Source of the DNA: Streptomyces parvulus | GTDB lineage: Bacteria > Actinomycetota > Actinomycetes > Streptomycetales > Streptomycetaceae | Length of the DNA: 64,000 bases | Reading direction: 5' to 3' | NCBI RefSeq assembly: GCF_014648855.1 | Contig: NZ_BMRX01000005.1 | Location: 409,322 to 473,321, forward strand | Part shown: one piece after another, positions 25,847 to 32,975 of the stretch | Layout: each line of letters opens with the position of its first letter | How positions within the stretch are numbered: position 1 is the stretch's first letter | Notes under the pieces: generated by a model | Database searches by the model: none | Seen by the model: only the letters and a program-made list of their open reading frames with translations | Told to the model about the DNA's origin: nothing | Made by a program: the position numbers and the translations under genes

Positions 25847-26260
25847 CTACTCGATGACCAGCTCGACCGGGATGTTGCCCCGGGTGGCGTTGGAGTAGGG
25901 GCAGACCTGGTGGGCCTGCTCGACCAGCTTGCGGCCGGTCTCCTGGTCGAGGCCCTCGGGCAGCTCGACGCGGAGGGTGACGGCGAGCGCGAAGCCCTCG
26001 CCCTGCTTGCCGATGCCGACCTCGGCGGTCACGGCGGCCTCGCTGACGTCGACCTTGGCCTGCCGGCCGACGACGCCGAGCGCGCTGCCGAAGCAGGCGG
26101 CGTACCCGGCGGCGAACAGCTGCTCGGGGTTGGTGCCCTTGCCGTCGCCGCCCATCTCGACGGGGGCGCTGAGCGCGAGGTCGAGCTTGTTGTCCGAGCT
26201 GACGGCGCGGCCCTCGCGACCGTGGGTGGCGGTGGCGGCGGCGGTGTAGAGCGCGTCCAT
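25847..26260 (-). CDS. ohrA: Organic hydroperoxide resistance protein
   Basis: The 137-residue Ohr/OsmC-family thiol peroxidase reduces organic hydroperoxides in the cytoplasm. The two reactive cysteines are Cys56 (AACFGSALG) and Cys120 (VCPYSNAT), and the conserved HGREG segment holds Arg17, which with a Glu near 46 activates the peroxidatic cysteine in the family. It diverges from a MarR-type gene of the OhrR class across a 134-nt region with nested palindromes. The arrangement matches the ohrA-ohrR pair known from Streptomyces, where the repressor controls both genes. Confidence 0.94.
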   Translation of the reverse strand: MDALYTAAATATHGREGRAVSSDNKLDLALSAPVEMGGDGKGTNPEQLFAAGYAACFGSALGVVGRQAKVDVSEAAVTAEVGIGKQGEGFALAVTLRVELPEGLDQETGRKLVEQAHQVCPYSNATRGNIPVELVIE

Positions 26261-26340
26261 GGGAAACCCGTCCCTCTCACTGGGGTGTGTCGCTCGCGGC
26301 GACCTCTGACGCCGACAAGTAGAGCACGCAACTCGAACGT

Positions 26341-26365
26341 GCGCAACTAAGTTGCGCGCAACTTA
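26341..26365. promoter_or_regulatory. Overlapping OhrR-type operator palindromes
   Basis: Two perfect palindromes overlap here: a 17-bp one, GCGCAACT-A-AGTTGCGC (26341-26357), and an 18-bp one, TAAGTTGCGCGCAACTTA (26348-26365). They lie between the divergent ohrA and ohrR starts, ending 29 nt before the ohrR ATG. This is the expected place and form of a MarR-family operator. Confidence 0.85.
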
Positions 26366-26394
26366 ATGACGTCCGGTCGGCTACCCTGGAACGC

Positions 26395-26865
26395 ATGACC
26401 ACGCCCGCGACCGACTGGCTCCGCCTGGACCAGCAGATCTGCTTCTCCCTGAACGCCGCGTCCCGCGCCTTCGGGGGCGTCTACCGCGTGGTGCTCAAGG
26501 ACCTGGGGCTCACCTATCCGCAGTACCTGGTGCTGCTGGTGCTGTGGGAGCACGGGGAGCTGCCCGTGAAGCGGCTCGGCGAGCACCTGCGGCTGGACTC
26601 CGGCACGCTCTCGCCGCTGCTCAAGCGGCTGGAGGCGGCCGGGCTGGTCCGGCGGGAGCGCAGCGCGCGCGACGAGCGGTCGGTGGAGGTGCGGCTGACC
26701 CCGGAGGGCGCCGCGCTGCGCGAGCGGGCCGCCGAGGTGCCGCGCCGGATCGCCGCGGCCACGGGGCTGGACGTGACGGAGGTCCAGGATCTGCGCGACC
26801 GGCTGGAACGGCTCACCGCGGCCCTCGACGCATACGGCACCGACCCGGCCCCGGCCCCCTCCTGA
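26395..26865 (+). CDS. ohrR: Organic peroxide sensor/repressor OhrR (MarR family)
   Basis: The 156-residue winged-helix protein has its single sensing cysteine at position 16 (QQICFSLN), as in one-Cys OhrR proteins, and the MarR DNA-binding region at about 50-105 (LGEHLRLDSGTLSPLLKRLE, then the RRERSARDERSVEVRLT wing). Oxidation of this cysteine releases DNA in the family. Divergent ohrA and the palindromes between them support control of both genes. ATG 26395 puts the cysteine at its usual position. Confidence 0.94.
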   Translation: MTTPATDWLRLDQQICFSLNAASRAFGGVYRVVLKDLGLTYPQYLVLLVLWEHGELPVKRLGEHLRLDSGTLSPLLKRLEAAGLVRRERSARDERSVEVRLTPEGAALRERAAEVPRRIAAATGLDVTEVQDLRDRLERLTAALDAYGTDPAPAPS

Positions 26866-26958
26866 GGGGTGCGGGCGCCCGCCGGGCGCCGGGATGAAGG
26901 ATCATGTCCACCCAGGACCACGGTCCACCCAGGACCACTCACGAGGGGACGGCCGAAG

Positions 26959-27939
26959 ATGACCTGGCTGATCACCGGCGGCGCCGGATACATCGGGGCG
27001 CACGTCGTACGGGCGATGACCGAGGCGGGCGAGCGGGCGGTGGTGTACGACGACCTGTCCACCGGCATCGCCGACCGCGTGCCCGACGGCGTCCCCCTGG
27101 TGGTGGGCTCGGTCCTGGACGGCGAGCGGGTCGCCCGCGCCCTGGTCGACCACTCCGTCACCGGCGTCGTGCACCTGGCCGCGAAGAAGCAGGTCGGCGA
27201 GTCGGTGGACCTGCCGCTGCACTACTACCGGGAGAACGTCGAGGGGCTGCGCGTGCTGCTCGACGCGGTCACGGCGGCCGGGGTCCCCTCCTTCGTCTTC
27301 TCCTCCTCCGCCGCCGTGTACGGCATGCCGGACGTCGACCTGGTGACGGAGGAGACCCCGTGCGCGCCCATGTCGCCGTACGGCGAGACCAAGCTGGCCG
27401 GCGAGTGGCTGGTCCGCGCCACCGGCCGGGCGTCCGGGCTGTCCACGGCCTCCCTGCGCTACTTCAACGTCGCGGGCGCGGCGAGCCCCGACCTCGCCGA
27501 CACCGGCGTCTACAACCTCGTCCCGATGGTCTTCGAGAAGCTGACCGAGGGCGCCGCCCCGCGCGTCTTCGGCGACGACTACGCGACCCCGGACGGCACC
27601 TGCGTCCGCGACTACATCCACGTCGTCGACCTGGCCGAGGCGCACGTCGCCGCGGCCCGCGCCCTCCAGTCCTCGCCGGGCCGGGCGCTCACCCTCAACA
27701 TCGGCCGGGGCGAGGGCGTCTCCGTCCGCGAGATGATCGACCGCATCAACGCCCTCACCGGCCACGACCACCCCCCGACGGTCACCCCCCGCCGCCCCGG
27801 CGACCCGGCCCGCGTCGTCGCCTCGGCCGACCGCGCCGCCGTCGAACTGGGCTGGAAGGCCAAATACGACGTCGAGGACATGATCACGTCGGCGTGGTCG
27901 GGCTGGGTCCGCCTGCACCCGGAGGCGGCCCGGGACTGA
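26959..27939 (+). CDS. galE: UDP-glucose 4-epimerase
   Basis: ATG 26959 begins MTWLITGGAGYIG, the NAD-binding start of the extended short-chain dehydrogenase family, and GAGGGGACGG lies just upstream. The 326-residue product has GGAGYIG at 7-13, the catalytic Ser cluster at 116-118, and Tyr141/Lys145 in SPYGETK. It interconverts UDP-glucose and UDP-galactose, or related UDP-hexoses. Lying inside a wall-polymer region, it may supply the sugar used by nearby glycosyltransferases rather than serve galactose catabolism. It converges on the TetR gene 63 nt away. Confidence 0.92.
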   Translation: MTWLITGGAGYIGAHVVRAMTEAGERAVVYDDLSTGIADRVPDGVPLVVGSVLDGERVARALVDHSVTGVVHLAAKKQVGESVDLPLHYYRENVEGLRVLLDAVTAAGVPSFVFSSSAAVYGMPDVDLVTEETPCAPMSPYGETKLAGEWLVRATGRASGLSTASLRYFNVAGAASPDLADTGVYNLVPMVFEKLTEGAAPRVFGDDYATPDGTCVRDYIHVVDLAEAHVAAARALQSSPGRALTLNIGRGEGVSVREMIDRINALTGHDHPPTVTPRRPGDPARVVASADRAAVELGWKAKYDVEDMITSAWSGWVRLHPEAARD

Positions 27940-28002
27940 GCGGGCCCGCCCGTCGGCCCCAAGCCGGCCCGCCGCCCCTGCTCCGTCCAGTACTCCCGGC
28001 CC

Positions 28003-28635
28003 TCAGAGCGCCCGCAGCCCCGCCGCCGTCGCCCGGGCCAGGGCCGCCAGGTGGCCCTTCGGCAGCTTCGGGCTGCGGATGACCACCGCGCGCCAGTACA
28101 GCGGGCCCGAGATCAGGTCGAGGGCCAGGTCGGTGTCGAGAGCGGCGGCCAGCTCGCCCCGCTCCGTCGCCGCCGCGAGGATGCTGCTGGCGACGGAGTC
28201 CTGCCCCTCCCGCAGCGTCTTGCGCAGCGCCTCGGCGATCTCGGCGTTGCGCGCCGCCTCCGCCTGGAGGTCGGGGATGATCTGCGAGGCCAGCGGGTGG
28301 CGCAGGGCCCGGGAGGTCACCTCGTACAGCAGCCGCAGGTCGCCCTCCAGCGAGCCCGTGTCGGGTGCGGGCAGGCCCTGCACGGCCAGCGCCGAGACGA
28401 GGTCGAGCACCAGGTGCAGCTTGGAGCGCCAGCGCCGGTAGACGGCGGTCTTGCCGACCCCCGCGCGGCGCGCGATCCCCTCGATGGACATCCGCGCGTA
28501 GCCCACCGCGGCCAGCTCCTCGAAGACCGCCGCCCGGATCGCCTCCGTCACGTCCTCGCGGAGCACGGCCGCCCCGGCGGGGGCCCGGCGGCGGCGCGGG
28601 CGCGGCTGGGGCTCGTCGGCGGCGTCGGTCGTCAT
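28003..28635 (-). CDS. TetR-family transcriptional regulator
   Basis: The start is taken at 28635 (MTTDAADEP); an ATG four codons upstream is possible. The 210-residue protein has an arginine-rich lead, then an N-terminal helix-turn-helix (MSIEGIARRAGVGKTAVYRRW) typical of TetR, and an all-helical C-terminal domain resembling the TetR_C subfamily with LISGPLYWRAV. It diverges from a TagGH-like exporter pair. Two matching 24-bp imperfect palindromes in between are probable operators, so it is likely to repress itself and the exporter. The ligand is unknown. Confidence 0.92.
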   Translation of the reverse strand: MTTDAADEPQPRPRRRRAPAGAAVLREDVTEAIRAAVFEELAAVGYARMSIEGIARRAGVGKTAVYRRWRSKLHLVLDLVSALAVQGLPAPDTGSLEGDLRLLYEVTSRALRHPLASQIIPDLQAEAARNAEIAEALRKTLREGQDSVASSILAAATERGELAAALDTDLALDLISGPLYWRAVVIRSPKLPKGHLAALARATAAGLRAL

Positions 28636-28656
28636 GCCGGACAGCATAGGGCGTCA

Positions 28657-28680
28657 CGACGAAACGGTTGCGTTCCGGCG
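28657..28680. promoter_or_regulatory. Candidate TetR operator 1
   Basis: This 24-bp imperfect palindrome has the form CGaCGaAACG-N4-CGTTcCGgCG. It matches the second site at 28705-28728 at most positions and lies 22 nt upstream of the TetR start. Confidence 0.7.
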
Positions 28681-28704
28681 TCAGCACGCCGTACGCTCCC
28701 GTTA

Positions 28705-28728
28705 CGACGATACGGTCCCGTCCCGACG
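28705..28728. promoter_or_regulatory. Candidate TetR operator 2
   Basis: This 24-bp imperfect palindrome has the form CGaCGatACGGtcCCGTccCGaCG. Its centre is exactly 48 bp from that of site 1, and it lies 73 nt upstream of the exporter permease start. Confidence 0.7.
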
Positions 28729-28801
28729 TCAATGAACGCCTCGCGACGTCCGGGTGAACGACGGGAATCGCCTCCACCCCCCGAGCGAAAGCAGCGCGGA
28801 T

Positions 28802-29728
28802 GTGAGTCAGGTCCTCGACACACCGCCCCCCACGGCGGCCGCGGCCGCCCCCGCCGAACACGACCTCGCGGCCCTCGCCGCCCGCCACGGTCTGTCGGTC
28901 AGCGGCGCCCGCCCCTCCCTGCCCACGTACGTCCGGCAACTGTGGGCCCGCCGGCACTTCATCGGCGCCTTCTCCACCGCCAAGCTCACCGCCCAGTACA
29001 GCCAGGCCAAGCTCGGCCAGGTCTGGCAGGTGATGACGCCCCTGCTCAACGCGGCGGTGTACTACTTCATCTTCGGCATGCTGATGAACACCAGCCACGG
29101 GGTGGAGGACTTCGTCCCGTTCCTGGTGACCGGCGTGTTCGTGTGGACCTTCACGCAGAGTTCGATCATGGCGGGCACCCGGGCCATATCCGGCAACCTC
29201 GGCCTCGTCCGCGCCCTGCACTTCCCGAGGGCGGCGCTGCCGGTCTCCTTCTGCCTCCAGCAGCTCCAGCAGCTGATGTTCTCGATGGCCGCCCTCGTGG
29301 TCATCCTGCTCGCGTTCGGCGTGCCGCCCGGCCCCTCCTGGCTGCTGGCGGTCCCGGCGCTGGTGCTTCAGTTCGTGTTCAACGCGGGCGTGGCGCTGGT
29401 CATGGCCCGGGTGGGGTCGAAGATCCCGGACATGGCCCAGCTGATGCCCTTCCTGCTGCGCACCTGGATGTACGCCTCCGGCGTCATGTTCAGCATCCAC
29501 CACATGACCGGCCCCGACAGCGACCTGCCCTCCTGGGTCGGCCCGCTGCTCCAGGTCAACCCGGCCGTCGTCTACATCGACCTGATGCGCTTCGCCCTGA
29601 TCGACAGCTTCGGCGGGGACATGCTGCCGAGCCACGTGTGGGCGATGGCCCTGGGCTGGGCCCTGGTCGCCGGGATCGGCGGCTTCATCTACTTCTGGAA
29701 GGCCGAGGAGACCTACGGTCGTGGCTGA
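28802..29728 (+). CDS. ABC-2 polysaccharide/teichoic-acid exporter permease (TagG-like)
   Basis: GTG 28802 is preferred: the in-frame GTG at 28754 precedes codons such as AAT, GAA and GAT that are unusual for this genome. The 308-residue product has an amphipathic N-terminal region and about six helices, and it belongs to the Wzm/TagG family (YSQAKLGQVWQVMTPLLNAAVYY; LMPFLLRTWMYASGVMFS; LLQVNPAVVYIDLMR). With the ATPase that overlaps its end by 8 nt, it should flip lipid-linked wall polymer across the membrane. Likely controlled by the divergent TetR through the two palindromes. Confidence 0.88.
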   Translation: MSQVLDTPPPTAAAAAPAEHDLAALAARHGLSVSGARPSLPTYVRQLWARRHFIGAFSTAKLTAQYSQAKLGQVWQVMTPLLNAAVYYFIFGMLMNTSHGVEDFVPFLVTGVFVWTFTQSSIMAGTRAISGNLGLVRALHFPRAALPVSFCLQQLQQLMFSMAALVVILLAFGVPPGPSWLLAVPALVLQFVFNAGVALVMARVGSKIPDMAQLMPFLLRTWMYASGVMFSIHHMTGPDSDLPSWVGPLLQVNPAVVYIDLMRFALIDSFGGDMLPSHVWAMALGWALVAGIGGFIYFWKAEETYGRG

Positions 29729-30614
29729 CAACACCCCCGCAGAGCGCGTCCCCACCGTCGTCGTCGACGGCGTCGACATCGTGTACCGGGTCAACGGCAC
29801 CGGGGCGGGCCGCGGTTCCGCGACCGCCGCCCTCAACCGCATCCTGCGCCGCAAGAAGAGCGAGAAGGCGTCGGGCGTGCGCCGGGTGCACGCGGTGAAG
29901 AACGTGTCCTTCGTGGCGTACCGCGGCGAGGCGATCGGCCTGATCGGCACCAACGGGTCCGGCAAGTCGACGCTGCTCAAGGCGGTCGCCGGGCTGCTCC
30001 CGGTGGAGAACGGCCGCATCCACACCGACGGCCAGCCCTCGCTGCTCGGCGTGAACGCCGCCCTGATGAACGACCTCACCGGCGAGCGCAACGTGTACCT
30101 CGGCGGCCTGGCGATGGGCATGTCCCGCGCGCAGATCAAGGAGCGCTACCAGGACATCGTCGACTTCTCCGGGATCAACGACAAGGGCGACTTCATCACC
30201 CTTCCGATGCGCACGTACTCCTCCGGCATGTCCGCCCGCCTGCGCTTCTCGATCGCCGCCGCCAAGGACCACGACGTGCTGCTGGTCGACGAGGCCCTGG
30301 CCACCGGCGACCGCTCCTTCCAGAAGCGCTCCGAGGAGCGCATCCGGGAGCTGCGCAAGCACGCCGGCACGGTCTTCCTGGTCAGCCACAGCAACAAGTC
30401 CATCCGCGACACCTGCGACCGGGTGCTGTGGCTGGAGCGCGGCGAGCTGCGGATGGACGGGCCGACGGAGGAGGTCCTGAAGGAGTACGAGAAGTTCACC
30501 GGCGGCCCGGACAAGGCCGCGAAGCCCAAGGCCGCCCCCAAGGCCGCACCGAAGCCCGCGGCCGGGGCGGACTCCGACGCAAAGGCGGCCCCCGGCACGA
30601 AGGTGTCCGCCTGA
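29721..30614 (+). CDS. ABC exporter ATPase (TagH/Wzt-like)
   Basis: The GTG-initiated 297-residue ATPase overlaps its permease by 8 nt. Walker A GTNGSGKST lies at 76-84, a TagH/Wzt-type signature YSSGMSARL begins near 166, Walker B LLVDEAL near 187 and the switch His at 223. It lacks the C-terminal carbohydrate-binding domain of some Wzt proteins. Instead it ends in a 35-residue Lys/Ala/Pro-rich tail (about 263-297). It powers export of an undecaprenyl-linked glycopolymer. The polymerase-like fusion gene D starts 144 nt downstream on the same strand. Confidence 0.92.
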   Translation: MADNTPAERVPTVVVDGVDIVYRVNGTGAGRGSATAALNRILRRKKSEKASGVRRVHAVKNVSFVAYRGEAIGLIGTNGSGKSTLLKAVAGLLPVENGRIHTDGQPSLLGVNAALMNDLTGERNVYLGGLAMGMSRAQIKERYQDIVDFSGINDKGDFITLPMRTYSSGMSARLRFSIAAAKDHDVLLVDEALATGDRSFQKRSEERIRELRKHAGTVFLVSHSNKSIRDTCDRVLWLERGELRMDGPTEEVLKEYEKFTGGPDKAAKPKAAPKAAPKPAAGADSDAKAAPGTKVSA

Positions 30615-30758
30615 CGGTGCGCCGGGCCGGGGCCGTCCCCCGGTAGGCGTACCCACGATTAACCCTTTTGCCCGTTTAGTGCCACTATGACCGAACAGAT
30701 ACGACCCGAGGAGCGCGCCGGAAGCGACCACGACCGAGGAGACCAAGGAGTCCCCGCG

Positions 30759-32975
30759 ATGTCCGAGACCCCCGACCTCAGCGTCGTCGTCCACGGCCCC
30801 AACGTGCAGGACCACCTGCCCGCGCTCCTCGACTCCCTGGCCTCACACCCGCTCCCCGGCACGGAGGTGATCGTCGCCGCCGTCGGGGACTGGGCCCGGG
30901 AGGCGGCCGAGCGGCACACCCCGGCGTTCACCGTGGTCCCCCTGCCCGACGGTGCCCGCGACTCGGCGGCCCGCTCGGCGGGGGCGGCACGGGCGACGGG
31001 CCGCTGGCTGCACTTCGTCCACGCCAAGGACGGGCTGCCGCCCGGCGCCCCGCGCACCGTCGCCGAGCACACCGCCGGCCTCCCCGGCACGGTGGACGTC
31101 CTCCTCCTCGACCACGTCCGCAGCACCTGGCGGGCCGCCGGCCTCCCCTCCCCCGACGGCCCCCGCCTCGCCCGCGCGGGCCGCGCCGACCTCGCCCTGG
31201 ACGACCGCCCCGCGCTGCTCGGGCTGGCCCCGCTGCTCGGCAACCGTGCCGTGCGCGCCGGCTTCTGGCGGACCCACGAACGCCTCCTCACCACGGACGA
31301 CGAGCCGTTCGCCGCCCTCGTCGCCCTGCTGCTCGCCGACCGCGTCGCCTGCCTGCCCCACCCGGCCTACGAGGAGCGCCGGCTGCGCCCCGAGAGCCTG
31401 CCGCCCGTGACGCCGGAGCAGCGCTACGCCCTGGTCGACCGCTACGAGACGCTGCTCGGCCTCGCCGCCGACCGGCCCGCCGTCCGCGGCGCCCTGTACG
31501 ACCTGATGGTCCGCGACTGCCTGCGCACCTTCGCCCGCGCGGGGATGCCGGACGACGTGGCGCGGCAGTTCTTCCGCAGGGCGTCCTCGGCCGTGCGGCG
31601 CCTGCGCCCCGAGGAGCACCGGAGCCCCGCCGGCCTCGAAGGCGTACGCCGCTCGCTGCTGGCGGACGGCGCGTACCGCAAGTACCGCGCGCTCCAGGCC
31701 GCCAACCACGGCCGCCGCGGGGTGCGGTCGGCGGTGCGCACCGGCAGGCGCCTGGCCGGCAACCGGCTGCGCACCCTCCAGTACCGCCGCGCCCTGGCCC
31801 GCCCCGTCGACCCGCACCTCGCCGTCTTCTCGGCCTACTGGGCGCGCGGCGTGGCCTGCAACCCGGCCGCGATCGCCGCGAAGCTGGCCGAACTCGCCCC
31901 GAGCATCCACCCGGTGTGGGTGGTCACCGCGGCGAACGCCGCCCTGCTGCCGCCCGGCACCGACCACGTCGTCCCCGGCACCCGCCGCTACTGGGAGGTG
32001 CTGGCCCGCGCCAAGTACCTGGTCAACAACGTCAACTTCCCGGACGCGGTCGTCAAGCGCCCCGGCACCGTGCACCTCCAGACCCACCACGGCACCCCGC
32101 TCAAGCGCATGGGCCTGGACCAGCTGCCCTACCCGGCCGCCGCCCGGGGCCTGGACTTCCCGGCGCTGCTGGAGCGCGTCGACCGGTGGGACTTCAGCGT
32201 CTCCGCCAACGGCCACACCACCCGCATGTGGCAGCGGGCCTACCCGTCCCGCCACGTGTCGCTGGACCACGGCTACCCGCGCAACGACGTCTACTACACG
32301 GCCGGCGCCGCCGAGGTCCGCGCGGTCCGCGAGCGCCTGGGCATCCCGCCCGGCCGCCGGGCGATCCTCTACGCCCCCACCCACCGCGACTACGAGGCCG
32401 GCTGGACCCCGCGCCTCGACCTGGCGGCACTCGCCGCCGACCTCGGCGAAGAAACGGTTCTGCTGGTCCGCGCCCACTACTTCTACGAGGGCGCGTCCGC
32501 CCCGTCTGCCCCGCTGGCCGGTCTGCGCCGCACCGGCCGGCTCCTCGACGTCTCCTCCTACGAACCCGTCGAGGAGCTGTGCCTGGCCGCCGACGCGCTG
32601 GTCACGGACTACTCGTCGATCATGTTCGACTACGCCAACCTGGACCGCCCGATCGTCGTCCACGCCGACGACTGGGAGACGTACCGCACCACCCGGGGCG
32701 TCTACTTCGACCTGATGGCCGAGGCGCCCGGCCCGGTCGCCCGCAGCCAGGCGGAACTGACGGAGATCCTCACCACCGACGCCTGGCACGACGAACGCGC
32801 CGCCAAAGCCCGGACCGCCTTCCGGCGCCGGTTCTGCGAGTACGACGACGGCCGCGCCGCCGAACGCGTCGTCCGCCGGGTCTTCCTCGGCGAGGACGCA
32901 CGGGCGCTGCCCCCGGTCCTGCCGGTCGAGGAACGCACCCCGGCGCCCAGTCCCGAGGAGGCCACCGCGTCATGA
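30759..32975 (+). CDS. GT2-TagF fusion D (TagF site intact, GT2 site lost)
   Basis: ATG 30759 follows AAGGAG at 8 nt; an in-frame ATG at 30687 has no such site. The 738-residue product aligns along its length with the tandem fusions A-C. The TagF-like half is complete: HHGTPLK (His444), RAHYF, and TDYSSIMFDYANLDRP. The GT2 half has lost both metal/nucleotide motifs: the DDxS position reads AAVGDW, the DxD position reads FVHAKDG, and the ED motif reads TTDDEPF. The N-terminal domain is probably non-catalytic and may bind an acceptor. It overlaps the TarS-like gene by ATGA. Confidence 0.9.
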   Translation: MSETPDLSVVVHGPNVQDHLPALLDSLASHPLPGTEVIVAAVGDWAREAAERHTPAFTVVPLPDGARDSAARSAGAARATGRWLHFVHAKDGLPPGAPRTVAEHTAGLPGTVDVLLLDHVRSTWRAAGLPSPDGPRLARAGRADLALDDRPALLGLAPLLGNRAVRAGFWRTHERLLTTDDEPFAALVALLLADRVACLPHPAYEERRLRPESLPPVTPEQRYALVDRYETLLGLAADRPAVRGALYDLMVRDCLRTFARAGMPDDVARQFFRRASSAVRRLRPEEHRSPAGLEGVRRSLLADGAYRKYRALQAANHGRRGVRSAVRTGRRLAGNRLRTLQYRRALARPVDPHLAVFSAYWARGVACNPAAIAAKLAELAPSIHPVWVVTAANAALLPPGTDHVVPGTRRYWEVLARAKYLVNNVNFPDAVVKRPGTVHLQTHHGTPLKRMGLDQLPYPAAARGLDFPALLERVDRWDFSVSANGHTTRMWQRAYPSRHVSLDHGYPRNDVYYTAGAAEVRAVRERLGIPPGRRAILYAPTHRDYEAGWTPRLDLAALAADLGEETVLLVRAHYFYEGASAPSAPLAGLRRTGRLLDVSSYEPVEELCLAADALVTDYSSIMFDYANLDRPIVVHADDWETYRTTRGVYFDLMAEAPGPVARSQAELTEILTTDAWHDERAAKARTAFRRRFCEYDDGRAAERVVRRVFLGEDARALPPVLPVEERTPAPSPEEATAS

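Noticed and set aside
26904..26958. ATG 26904 as the start of galE
   Set aside because: It is in another frame. The NAD-binding start GGAGYIG belongs to the frame starting at ATG 26959, which has its own ribosome binding site.
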